Assembly: GCA_038501785.1 (NCBI GenBank)
Contig: JBAMJR010000040.1
Coordinates: 7,933,001-7,997,000, forward strand
Reading direction: 5' to 3'
Source of the DNA: Myoxocephalus aenaeus
Taxonomy: Eukaryota; Chordata; Actinopteri; Perciformes; Cottidae
Length of the DNA: 64,000 nt
Made by a program: the position numbers and the translations under genes
In this document: positions 12,495 to 23,901 of the stretch, one piece after another
Layout of the letters: every line of letters begins with the position of its first letter
Numbering within the stretch: the stretch's first letter is position 1
Notes under the pieces: model-generated
The model's input: the letters and a program-made list of their open reading frames with translations, nothing else
Databases searched by the model: none
What the model was told of the DNA's origin: nothing

Positions 12495-13249
12495 GTGGTA
12501 CCTCCTCTCCAATAGACGATGTCCCTGTGCCAAATGTATGGCGCATCGTTTTTCAGCAGCGGGTACATGACTGAAGACTTGTTAGCAATATTACACGACC
12601 CACTTGGTCTATAATGTCAGTGATTCATCCAGCTATAAGACATAAACTCAACTATACGCTCTGCTTCCTGTCGCGTGTTGTTTCTATATTCAACGTTAGC
12701 TACGTTCGTTGTGGAAAACTGTGGAGTTGTGAACCGAGGTAATGGAAAGTTGACATAAAATAGGTATGGCGAATTCAAGAGTGCGCACTGGTGTCTCGTT
12801 AACCGTCTTATTTTATGTCTTGGCATATCATTTGTAATGTATCGATAAGCAAGAAAGCGTTCAATTATCATTTTCTCAAGGGCACTCTAACTTCGGGTTT
12901 TTCTTTTTCGAGAAGCGAGCTCTAACAGAAACGCAAATATGTACGAGTAGCGTGAGGCCAACTACAGAATTAACAGTCATTGTATTAATAACAAATAAAT
13001 AAGTCATAAGTATTTGACTGGTCATTCGGTTGTCCTTTACGAGCCCTTTATTGCTAGCTAGTTAGCTTCTCGCCCAGTAACCTTAAAGGACAGCTGTGGA
13101 CTACAGTAAAAGAGCTGCCGTGTATTTTGTTCGTATTCCGGGACACTACAATGTTGTTACACGCGGCACAGTCCGAGATATTTACCGATTTTAATGGCAC
13201 CGTCTGCCAAGCACCGGTCCCACTTCTTCCCCAGCTCCCTTTCAGACAT
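11490..13249 (-). CDS. micos10: MICOS complex subunit Mic10 (MINOS1)
   Basis: Four exons read leftward: 13249-13186, 12148-12101, 11727-11621 and 11498-11490. The last adds only Glu-Gln-stop. They total 75 aa, close to the 78 aa of human MICOS10. The start MSERELGKKWDRCLADGAIK matches the family N-terminus. Two short membrane helices follow, each with the diagnostic glycine ladder: GTGLGLG in exons 1-2 and GSGAGLGMAYGNC in exon 3. Mic10 oligomers bend the inner mitochondrial membrane at crista junctions. All splice sites are canonical and phases agree. The 9-base terminal coding exon is easily missed. The gene is divergent from sike1's 3' flank and lies downstream of htr6 in transcription order. 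Confidence 0.95.
12433..12492. repeat. (CA)30 microsatellite in micos10 intron 1
   Basis: A perfect dinucleotide run of about 60 bases between coding exons 1 and 2 of micos10. Confidence 0.95.
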
Positions 13250-14627
13250 GCTGAGCGTTAGCTTCTCTAGCAAACTGGAAGTGTCAAACTCAGCTCTGGT
13301 TGGGTGCTGCCTTCACGTGCTGTCGGAAATATAGGATTCTTACGATTTAAAACGCAGGGGGACGTGACAAAGTGCAGTGGGTTTATGCCACCAGCGGTAA
13401 AGACAGTCTGACTTCATCGGCTGGATGTTGATCAAATATATGTGGGGGGTAAATACATCCTAAAGAGGTTAAGACTCCATAATAGAGGTTCACGTGAACG
13501 CAGCATGACGCCACTATTGCAAGCCTCGCGATGCGTTAAGATCCAAGCGGCTTAAACTTGCCATCTTCCGGTAAAATACAACTATTTAGCTCCAGTATTT
13601 ACTGTCTATACGTATGCATGTTATGGCAGGGAAAACAACTTCACATACATTCTTATTGCAAATGTGTTTTAAAGTTTCGTTTGACACAAATCAGTACATA
13701 GTCATGAGGTCATTACAGCATGTTCACCTTATTAATAACTGATTTCCTGAGACGACAATACAAATTTTTCTGACACACAGTGCGAAAACATTTCAAAATC
13801 CATTACACAACAACTTGGCATGTTTTGAAAGTGTTACCATTAAATAAAGACGTGCCATCGGCTGGGACACCTTATGTGAATTCTACAAAAAGATGGACAA
13901 ACGTATCAAATTCATTGAATGACAAGACAATCGCGAACAAATGATCCACCGTCACTTCTCAGCAGGCAAACTGTGTGAAACAGCCAAAAGTCATCTTGTT
14001 GACAGAGCGATTATCGGGCACGGCCTCTTCAAACGGTGCAGACTACTAGTTGGCTTCTCCATGGACTTCAAGTGAATTCGTTGTTGGGGTGGTTATGAGT
14101 ATCTTACGTGTTGCAAGTGTCTGTTAACAGCAAAAAGGGCACCAAAGAGGTAGAAACTGTGTCCTTGAAGAGTAAATGTGTCTTTTGCCACAAAACAAAA
14201 TTAATCCCCTTTTGCTTTTTACTTCCTTTACTCCACTACACGCACGTGCGCGAAGCTACCCCCGAATTCTTGGCGGTGACAGCCGAGACACCTCACCTCC
14301 TTGAAAGTCACAGTGTGTTTATGTGGCATAAACACACCTGCGGTGAAAAAACACATACTGTACATATGAACACAATAGCTATCATCCAGATACAGCTGCA
14401 GGTAAAAGCATCTGACAGCTGGTGTGTTTAAGTGGCCTTTGCTACAAAAACCAATGCTGTGAATCGACTATATTTCATTTCATGTAAAAAAAGAAGAAAA
14501 AAGAAAAAGAAAAAAAAAGAATAATAACGTGGTGAATGCGGTAGAGCATCAAGAGATCGTTAAATCCCGTCTGCTGGTCCTGAACGACTTGTTGCCCCGA
14601 CCACAGTTCCCACGGAAGCTGTTCATA
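13250..14627. other. micos10 promoter region and sike1 3' UTR; junction of two synteny blocks
   Basis: Immediately above the micos10 start is a short 5' leader. The rest is presumably the sike1 3' UTR plus spacer. No other exon is seen. This is where the TMCO4-HTR6-MICOS10 block meets the SIKE1-CSDE1 block. Confidence 0.55.
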
Positions 14628-15088
14628 TCACTCGTAGGATCCCCGCTGTGGGGGCGCTTCTTGTGCTGGTGCCGGCTGGCTGGTTTCTTCTCTCGCCGTC
14701 TTCACAGAGCTCTTGCTGATGGTCAGGAGGTCTCGCAGCTCCTTGTTCTCAATCTGAAAACCAGACAGGAAAACCACGTAAATTTTTCCGAGGCAAAAAA
14801 ATTAGTCCAGATGAAGTTGAAGTGAAAAAAAGTTGATCTAAAATAGTGCAATCATGTATTTTGTATATACACTTATTATTCAATTATGGTAAATGTATGC
14901 TCTCCAATAAAACACAAGTTTGTATTGTATGTATGTATGTATGTATGTATGTATGTATGACTATGCATCGCTTCGCTCCACTTAAGAAAGTTGCCACATG
15001 GAGATACAGAGACAGTCTCAGTTTTCAATTTCTACAAATAGTTCCCAGAAATATGGATAAACAAAATTATATATACACACAATTTGTG

Positions 15089-15181
<93 letters not shown>

Positions 15182-16416
15182 TATATATATGTGTGTGTGT
15201 GTGTTCCTGATTGTGCTGGAGCGCTGTGCTTACCTCCAGTTGAGCGAGCCTCTCTGCAACAGAGCAGTAGTGCTGGTCATCCACGTGCACCGCTCGTCTC
15301 ATCACCTGGCCCATCTCACATATCCGCTCCACCTGGCTCTGCACCTCCTGGATAACGGTCAGAGAGAAAAAGAGGTATTCTCAAACTCAATGCATTTTTG
15401 CATGACCGTTCCAAAAAGGAATTCTTAAAGTAAATCCTAAACCCCACGAAACAACGAAGAATTGTTACACGTCAACACAGCGAGCGTACTTTGGCGTGGT
15501 TCTCGTGAAGGCTGAGCACGGGTTTGGTGTCCAGCTCCTTCTTTGCCATCATCAGCTGGAGCATCTGCTTGCGGTATCGTCCCATGATCAACTCCAGCGC
15601 GTACTGGTGTTCTTCCAGCGATAACCATAGTTCTGCCGAGAGACAGTCATGAAGAGGGTTAGCAAAGACGTAAAACAGCAGCTGTGCAATTAACAGAATA
15701 TAGTTAGGGGGTGTACCCTTATTCTCCTGCTGCAGATCCTTGATTTGAGTGTTTTCCTGTGTCAGGAGGACATGGGGCTTGTATTTTGCCAGCTCCTGAA
15801 TCTCTGAAGTGTCTTCAGTGTGCTGAGAGGAAAGAAATGATGAGGAATAGAAAGATGCGTGGCTCTGTTTTAATATTAAAATCAGGGGAATATTAGGAAT
15901 TAGAATGAAGGGGAATATATGAATTTATAAAACACGTCACAAACTGGAAGATGGCATACTTCACAACATCCAACTGTCCTATGTTGCTTTCGTAAATCAT
16001 TTTTGAAGAATCTGAAGGGCGTTTAGGTAAACTGGGCACAGAAGTGATCCAACAAGAGCAGCATGATCTCTCTGCTCCGAGCATTGGCTCACAGGTTCCA
16101 CTTGTGTTTTTGATGGGAACAGCCGTGAAATTCCACTGTACTTGATTTATTCTAAATCGATGGGCCGGTTCGAGCTCAACGAAGACACCACTCGTGCGAA
16201 ATCTCCCCGTAACCTGTGCTGAGGCAACGTTGACGTGTTGACGTGACTCGGCCTTACCTTGTCTGGAAGGGCATTCCCCACCTCTCTCATGCCCTGCACC
16301 CTCTGGTTGAGGGCCCCGGACTGCTCTATCAGTCCCTCGGCGGCCGTGTCGTGCTCTTTGAGCCTCTCGAGGAGGGTCCGGGCATCGCCCAACACTTTTT
16401 CCAAAGTGCAGGCCAT
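14628..16416 (-). CDS. sike1: Suppressor of IKBKE 1 (SIKE1)
   Basis: Five exons read leftward: 16416-16258, 15822-15717, 15632-15490, 15347-15234 and 14753-14628, giving 215 aa (human about 207). Family landmarks in order are MACTLEKVLGDARTLLERL, EHDTAAEGLIEQSGALNQRV, LAKYKPHVLLTQENTQIKDL, ELWLSLEEHQYALELIMGRY, ICEMGQVMRRAVHVDDQHYC and NKELRDLLTIS. The protein is almost wholly coiled coil. SIKE1 restrains IKBKE/TBK1 signalling and belongs, with SLMAP, to the STRIPAK phosphatase-kinase assembly. An in-frame upstream ATG at 16476 would add 20 residues. The 16416 start is chosen because it matches MSCT(I/L)EK of SIKE1 and FGFR1OP2. SIKE1 is preferred over its paralogue FGFR1OP2 because of GNALPDK, VDDQHYC and the CSDE1 neighbour. 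It is divergent from csde1. Confidence 0.95.
15093..15190. repeat. (TA)n microsatellite in sike1 intron 4
   Basis: An almost pure TA run of about 98 bases, followed by a short TG run (15191-15204). A (TGTA)n run lies nearby at about 14927-14959. Long TA runs can extrude cruciforms. Confidence 0.95.
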
Positions 16417-17494
16417 ACTGGAAACTGTCAGCTCCTGTGCGCGCGCTACCGTCACCAAGCTCCTCTGCACTACCACCAGCTAGCTAGACTGGAATACCAA
16501 GCAGCGTTAGCTAACGCTGGCTACGTAGCCCCTCGTTAACCGGGGCAGCTGCAACGCCCTTATACCGTCTATATATTGCGGTTACACAGAATAAGTACGG
16601 TACATTTAAATGCTCAATTTGTATCCTCTCTGGTTTGTTGCCAAGTGTACCTTATCCGTGTGAGAGTGAACATGGACGTCACTTCCGTTTCTTCTTCACT
16701 CTTTGTCACTATCGCTAATCGCGCACCGACTTGTATGTATATACCGCCACCTAGTGGAGAGAGTAGAGGGGTGTTTGACCGCAGCGTGAGATTCATTCTT
16801 CTTCTTTGAGGTTTATTCGCGGTCGGCAAACAACTAATTGGGCCATTACCGCCCCTAACTGGTATGGAGTAAGCATAAAAAAGTGATTCTAAACCATGAC
16901 TATATTGATGTTTATCCTCCTATCTCAAAGCAACCATACGAACATGGTGAATGCCGTTTTTTGACCGTGTTGTTTATTAATATCTATATAAATCAAGTAA
17001 ATGTGGGATTTCAAATCAAACATATTTCGAGATTTTGACACATTTAATAATAAATTAATAAACAAGTTTGTTCCACCAAGTATCTAATCAGCCTGTAGTA
17101 TTTTCTGCATAAAATAAAGTCTACATGCATAATCCAAGTCGTGAACAATTGAAGTGAGAGGTACCGCGGCCTCAAATAACACTTGAGTGTAATTCCTGAG
17201 TGTAAGTGGCCTCAGAAACTCTACTTTCTGCGAAATGGCTCGTATATGTATTCGTTTTCGACTAGATCATGAATGACCCAGATAGCCAGTGAGACAAAAT
17301 GCCCCATCCTGGTCCTATGAAAACAACAATGGGGGTTGGTCATCGGCGGCTCCGCGGCAGTGGCCACTCTCACTCTTTCAGGCTCTTTGGACGTCCTACC
17401 GTTGTCAAATATCGCGGTAACTGCCTCCCTAATCACTACGTAATGTGCCGTGCTGCTTCTAGCGGCGCTGGTGACAGTGCTGAAAGCTGTTGGG
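16417..17494 (+). promoter_or_regulatory. Divergent sike1/csde1 promoter region with csde1 first non-coding exon
   Basis: sike1 runs left from here and csde1 runs right. A first, untranslated csde1 exon is inferred to end at 17494, where CTGTTGGG meets a good donor GTGAGT. Its 5' limit is not visible. The DNA on both sides is richer in CG than the AT-rich middle (16860-17160). No TATA box is obvious. Confidence 0.5.
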
Positions 17495-20068
17495 GTGAGT
17501 TTTTATTAATTTTCCTGTTTTGTGGAACATTTCGAACATTAGTTCGAGTTGTGTCAGTAGGACGTTTGTGTTTTGTACCTAGCGGGTCTTCCGAAGTGAA
17601 CGGGTTGTCCAGCTTTTAGACATACGCAGAGCTCGGGCCTGGGTGGTGGCAGCCGTGTTTTTCCTCGCCTTAAATCACACACACACACACACACGCACGC
17701 ACACACACACACATGCATACACACAAGGACCCAGCGGTCCAGCACGCACGCTAGCTAACCGTAGCCGCTGTTAGCCACCTAGCATTGCTAGGGGCCTCGC
17801 GACGTTGTTAACGAGACACACAAACGGCTCTCTGATTCTGAAACGCGTAACGTCACAAAAGAGGGGCTGCTTTTGTGAGATGGACGCGTTGAACATTAAT
17901 GACAGACGCTGTACTTGAGCAGAGCCGAGTGCGGCGTTTGGCAGTATTTTCTTTGTTGCGTCCTCGTGCCGTAAGCTCCAATAACGTTATCTAGTCAGTC
18001 TGTGAATTAACACCACCGGCCATTTATCGAGACCCTCATTAGCTAGCTATACGTTTTCATGGTCCGTGTGATAACTAACGTTATTGCTTAAGGTCCAGGC
18101 TTTACTTCGGCGTCACATATCGACCATTCCCAACTATCATGTGTCGGTTAAATCAAACGTCTATCAGACTACCCGCTGTCGGTGAGGGGGGAGCGCAGTG
18201 CTACCCACATCTACAGATATGTTTTCATTCAAATGCGCAAATTACTCGTATATTTGCGCATATAAACGACTGTTTCCGAATTTCTCGCGACATCCCATTA
18301 TTTTTACAAGCCTCAAATAATTTCCCCACCAAGTGTGCATTTTTTTTAATAAACCACAACTCATTTAAAAACGTAGTTTTTGTTGGTGGAGACTGGTACG
18401 CTAGCACAATGACACAATTGTGTGCGTACTTTCCGAGAACTTTATGCCCAGACCTCCGAGCTATGCCACGTACTCGTGATAACAACCAAATAACTAAAGA
18501 TGTGCCAGACGTGCTAACTTGCGGCGCAATGACACTGTCGCAGTGAATTAATCTCCGTCTAAAAGTCTGTAACGCCCGAGGGGCATAATGGCTGTTTACC
18601 ACGTTAGCATGATATGCTAATCTGTCTGGTTGTGTTCGTCCACACAAGGTCATTAAGATGCTTCAGTCACCGTGTGCGTTAGTTTGACTAGCAAGCTGTA
18701 CAATACGAAACGCAACCCATCTCCAATTGTTCCGGCACATTGTTTTCACTATTATTATTTTTAAAGAGTTTGACGTGTCTGGACATGAACGTAAACTGGC
18801 TAGCTTAAACGTGACATTTTCGATGGCGTTTTCGTGCTGCAACGTGTTGGACTCGGCCATATTAGCGGTTCCAGCTGAGTATGGCGGATCGCTCGGTAGT
18901 CACATGGTCGGTGCTGTCAGGGCGGTGTTGTTCGGGCGCAGACCGGGGCTGTGCCGTCGTGTTCAAGTATGCGAGACCAGGGACTTGATCACGGGCTTAG
19001 TAGCCCCTTTCTGCCGTGACTGGGGTCGTCTGTATATATCGGCCCCGATAGTCATTGTTGTTTCATGATCACCGAAATTGGCTGTATCGTATTCCTCGTG
19101 CTCATTTAGAAAGTGCTGACGGAAAATCGGTACGGGACTGTTGTGTTTTCTGTTACTGCGTCACCAAAAGCTGAAGGGGGGGAAAAAAGAAGCGAATAGA
19201 AAAACCAAGGTTGTTTTCACCGAACAGTCGTCCATGTACCTTGCAGCTGCTCATAACCTTTAACCCACTTAACCAACCCATCATGTGATAACTAACTGAC
19301 TTCTTTATTTGTACTATCGCTGCATTGTACAATGTATTTTTTCTTTTCTTTTTCCCAGCTGAGCCTTGCAAATGTAAACACAAACTGTGCTTTGCTGGTT
19401 CATTTGGATTTGACATTTGGATATGATTATCAAGGAGATATAGATAGATATCTATCTCTCCCTCAAACAAACAGTCACTTTGTCTTCTGTTAGGAGACCA
19501 TTTGCATTATGTTAACTTTTTGAGCAGTGTGGGAGATGGGTGCTATTGCAACACAGTCGCAGCAGAATATATATCATGTGTCCCTGGTTGGCTCGCCCAG
19601 CTTGTTTTCAAAGCTGTGTATTTAGGTCAACAACACTGCTCTAACTTGATGAGTTTCTAACAAAATTGAACAAAATTCACACGCATGCACAAATGTAATT
19701 CATCTTGGTTGGTTGGTTGGTTAGTAGGCCTCAGCTGAATGTAATAAGTGTGCAAAACAGTTGTGAGATGAGTTAAAAAAAAAAAAAAGAAGGATGGCCC
19801 CGGTTAGAAATGGTGCCATAAATATCATGGCCCGAACTGAAGGTATGCGCAGACTGACTTGTTGAGCCACAGCTCCTGCTGGCCAGTCAGCTGGCTGGCG
19901 TTGTGAGATATTTTTTTATTCTTATGTGTCTGGGGGCAAAGAATCTAGTATTCTCAATATATCTTCAAGCCACTGGTCCTCATTATTATAATTTTTTTTC
20001 ATTCTTAGTTTCAAAGTGACGGGCGATATTCTGCTCGGCTAACCAAGTGTGCTTTTCTCCCCCAACAG
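17495..20068 (+). other. csde1 first intron, CpG-containing
   Basis: About 2.6 kb without a recognised exon. It starts with a CA run (17678-17712), then a CG-containing stretch to about 19060 that looks like a CpG-island shore. Open frames on both strands at 18139-18653 have no motifs and are treated as chance. Confidence 0.5.
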
Positions 20069-20794
20069 TATGAAGTGAAACGGAACTGAATTTTTGTACC
20101 ATCCGCAACTGCTTCAAGTTCAGATCACCACAAAGAAACCGAAGACAAACCTTCCCGAAACAAGCAAAAGTTGCAACACTGAAGACGCGTAGGAAAAACA
20201 ACGGATCACTTCCAGGGTTTAAAAAAACAACACACGAAGCAACCAAATCCTGAAACGACCAAAGAAGACGCACATCCGCCCAATTGAAACCTAGAAGAGA
20301 AGCAATCCTGCGCCCAAGCATATTCTGAGAAGACTTAACTGATCTGAAACCAGAAGTTTGTGCCTACTCAACAGCTTTGACAAAGCACACGTCCCAACGC
20401 TGCTCCTAGCCCTCCTCATCCTCACCACACCACCGACTCACCACCGGGGTGTGGAGTGGGCTGCTATCTGCTAGTTTTATTTCCCCCATAGTTTCCTCCC
20501 CATCTTTCCCCTTTTCTCTACTCCTCTCACTTTTTTCATTGTCTTTTTTTCCCTCAGCAGTGTTATTGCACCTGCATTTGCCTTTTTTTTTTTTTTTTTT
20601 TGGCGCTAGATCTCCCCTCCCCCCCCCCTTTTCGCTTTATGCAACCATCTAGAACTTGTGCCAGAAACCTGTAATAACTGTGTGCGTGCGTGAGTGTGTA
20701 TGTGTGTGTTCAACTGTGTGCATGAAGAGATCTGTAGGAACTGCCTAGTAGACGAGATCCTGAGAATTACGAGATTTCAAGACGACAAAGAAAG
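20069..20794 (+). other. csde1: Candidate long 5' UTR exon of csde1, pyrimidine-rich
   Basis: The left edge is a good acceptor (CTTTTCTCCCCCAACAG) and the right edge an acceptable donor (AAAG|GTGGGT), enclosing 726 bases with no long frame. From about 20460 to 20640 the sense strand is almost entirely C/T, with a T20-like run and a C run. The mammalian CSDE1 (unr) mRNA leader is known to have an internal ribosome entry site bound by PTB through pyrimidine tracts. This exon has the right position and composition, but homology to that leader is inferred, not shown. Confidence 0.5.
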
Positions 20795-21813
20795 GTGGGT
20801 CTCAGTCGGTGTTCCCTTCATAACATGAGAACTATCATGTTAACGACAACTGTACTATTTCAATTGTTTAGTCAACTTATGATTTAATTTGTCATGTTTT
20901 GAATGATCCTCCCCCCGCCCACCTTTCTCGCACACACACCCACCCACACACACTGTCCGCTGAAAATATTTCCCTGTAAGAGTTCAGAAAAAAACAATTG
21001 AAAGTGCAAGTCAGGTGGAATTGGTAATGTCCCACTTTGTGCACCATTATATACAGATTGCGAAACACTCAATTCTGATTTTAGTTTGGCCAGCTGTGCT
21101 TATTTTAGGCTGCAATGCAGAGCTTGTTTTCTTTTTTTGTAACTGAACCCAAACAACAGCGCTTTTGTCAAAGTCGGACGTTGTTCAAGCGCGTGAGTGT
21201 GCGCGCCGCTATTTTTACAATTGCTTCTTATTCAAACTGGATCGGCATTTGTGGCCTCAATGATTACACTTTGGGGTTCTCAATTTCCAAATGGACAGCA
21301 ATTAGCACACCATCAACCACAGAGACGGAATTATTGGTGAAAGATGCGGAGTGTTATTTGTAATACCGAGTTGAGCGTTTGGTTAGTCAGTGACCTCTCC
21401 ATTGCTATTTGCTGGAGACGGCTGTTGGTAAAACTGTAGCCGGCTGAACTGAACGGCCACCACCTCCAAACAGTTAAACTGATTATTCAATTTAGTGTGA
21501 CAATTATTTGATTGCCTCCCCACACCCAGCTTTTACATTTTTGTACTTTAAAGTCTTATCCTAAGCCCACAGATATATATTTTTTGTTTGACACGTGGCA
21601 CACTGGCTGACCTATCTGCCTTACCCGTTATGTTTGTTCCTCTCTTCACCCTTGCAGACATCCAGCGGTGTATCATTGTGTGGTTACATTTAAAGGGAAA
21701 AAAAAGAAATTAACAAATAGAGCTTAACAGTCAAGCAAAAAACAACAACATTCAAACAAGAAATCAAGTTCAGCAAGTGCTCGAGCAAGTTCGGTCCGAG
21801 TTTATGGGAAAAT

Positions 21814-21939
21814 ATGGGCAGCCCCTGGAAAGGCTTTGTTGAGTTTACCTTGCCTGCGTCGCCACCCACCGCGTTCGTTAGCGCTGACCTGAGCAGCACC
21901 TCTCCCGTCGGACTCAGCCTGTCGCCATATGGCCGATCC
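21814..21939 (+). CDS. csde1: csde1 alternative first coding exon A (42 codons)
   Basis: ATG at 21814 opens MGSPWKGFVEFTLPAS and runs to SPYGRS, ending at a strong donor GTAAGT. The frame joins directly to the ATG that begins the main exon at 23902. The enclosing exon probably begins at 21658 after CTTCACCCTTGCAG. The peptide resembles the alternative N-terminus MGSPWKGFVEF... known among mammalian CSDE1 isoforms. A short out-of-frame ATG at 21804 overlaps this start and stops at 21842. Confidence 0.8.
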
Positions 21940-23050
21940 GTAAGTTCCACCTTCCCACCTCCTTTTCTACGTGCCTCACCCCCATCGAGCACCCATCCAC
22001 CCACCTTGCCCTGCATCTCTCTGCTGTGAATGGCCTAACCTCCTTCATCCTTTCCGGGCTCCAGAGACTAGCCTCTTGTCCGGTGTAAAGTTGCAGGGTG
22101 AGAGGTGATCTGCTGGTTTAGACGGTGGAAATTTGGTCCTTTTTAAAAAATAAAATAAAAAAAATATATAAAAAAAAATGAAATGAGGCACTTACCCATC
22201 AGAATTGAACTATAGTTTTTATTTTTATGTAGACGTTTAAGAGTAATTGCTGCCGGGCATCCAAACCAAATGCTCTGGCATGCGGCCTGTGCACTGTCTT
22301 TTTAATGTCCTGTGTTGAAAGGCTTTGAAGCATGGAAGACCTCTGTTATGTCTTCTGTTGAGAACAGTGCAGTACAAGGGCCTGAGGCTGCTCTGGGACC
22401 CCCATCCCTCATCACCCATCACCAACTATACCCACTGTAGACGCACCTCTGTTTGACCTCATTTGCATTTTCCGGTCCTTCAACTTTCAGTAGTTTTACT
22501 TTCCTCGACCTTGAGTTACATTCGCTGCACTACACTCAAACTACTTCACCTTAACTGGCTGTGCAAAGAGGTTGGTTAATATTATTTTTTTTAGTTTAGT
22601 CTACCTTCTCTGTAGAGGCCCCCTGTCTGGATACGCTCGCGTTTTCAGCTACTGGTTGGTGCCATCGATGGATGCCGTAATGTGAGATGGTCACAGTTGC
22701 AGACTCATCGTTGCGTAGAGGCCTTGCGGTTTTCTTACGGTTTGGTATTTTGATGTCGGGATTAGAGTGTTGGTGGTTGTGATGAGTTTGAATATAATAC
22801 ATCATCTGAGAAGTAGTATATTGCGAAATGCATACACACTGAGGCTCCAATAATTGGTGCATGGGTACTGGCTGTTGTAGGAAATGACGTCAGATCAGCG
22901 AAGTATTTTACGTGATGCTGGATGACACCTGTGTTTTTGGCGTAGTAACAAAACGACTTGTGATATCTGGAAAAGCGGGTGATTATGCTCCTTGTCAAAG
23001 CTGTCGCCTCCTCCCAACAGCATATCCAAGTCCTATCCCCACTGTCAGAA

Positions 23051-23209
23051 ATGGAGAGGGGCTCCTCCGAACCCCCGGTGGCCCGCAACGCCGACTCCGC
23101 CCCATCTACCTCCACTGATCCCGTGCCCATCCCCCGCTCCGCCTCCGTCTCTTGCCGCCCCCAACCGGGAAGTAAAAAACACAAGCGGACCCCCTTGTAT
23201 CAGAGATCA
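23051..23209 (+). CDS. csde1: csde1 alternative first coding exon B (53 codons)
   Basis: ATG at 23051 opens MERGSSEPPVARNAD and ends SKKHKRTPLYQRS at donor GTAAGA, in frame with the main ATG at 23902. The end of the peptide resembles the mammalian CSDE1 isoform ending KKQKRTPTYQRS, while the first half is divergent. An acceptor at 23019-23020 (CCTCCTCCCAACAG) would make the exon 23021-23209. The product would be a longer, Ser/Pro-rich and basic N-terminal variant. Confidence 0.78.
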
Positions 23210-23572
23210 GTAAGAGGGCATGTCCGGTGGTGCCCACGCTTGACTTTGAACAGCTCCGTGAGCTGCCGTTGTTCGTGTGACTCGCTAACCGCATGGTTTT
23301 GTAGTGGAGAGCGAGTTTAACCCGGGTGTTTTGGCAGGTTTGTATTGATGCTTGGGTATAATCACTGGTAGATCGTCTAATCACTGGTAGACAAGAAGCG
23401 AACTTTTTTTTATTTTTATTTTATTTTTTACGTCTTGTTCGTCTAACAAGAATTGCATGAAATGTTTAGTCAGTGCGTTGTGTTTTTGGGCCTAAAAATC
23501 ACATCACACATCCAGTGAATGTGAAGTGCATGAAGCTTGGAATAGAACCAGGAAGTGCTGCACAGTTTTTAC

Positions 23573-23603
<31 letters not shown>

Positions 23604-23901
23604 CACTGAATGGCGTAAATTATTCAGAAATTCAATTTGGGTATTACGTGTGTTCCCCATCCGTCGATGGCCAGAGAGCCCCAGAAGACTTCGATGTAGC
23701 TTTCCTATTGCTTCCCTCCCCACTTCCTCTTGAAGTTTGCTGTTCCTGCATGTCTGAAGTGTTTCTTTTATTTAATTTTTTAAGGTTGGCATCAAACACC
23801 TACATTAAACTACTACCTAATTTGTTTATTTATTTTTGCCTGCTCCATGTTGATGCACTACTGGATGAATGGTAACACTTGCTTCTTCTCTTTACCCCCA
23901 G

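Noticed and set aside
15018..15428. Frames of 108-114 codons made of Ile-Tyr or Thr-His repeats, also at 50435-50923 and 63033-63339
   Set aside because: They are translations of TA or CA microsatellites, not proteins.
18139..18653. Long frames on both strands in csde1 intron 1
   Set aside because: Overlapping opposite frames without motifs in CG-containing DNA with few stop codons are best explained by composition.
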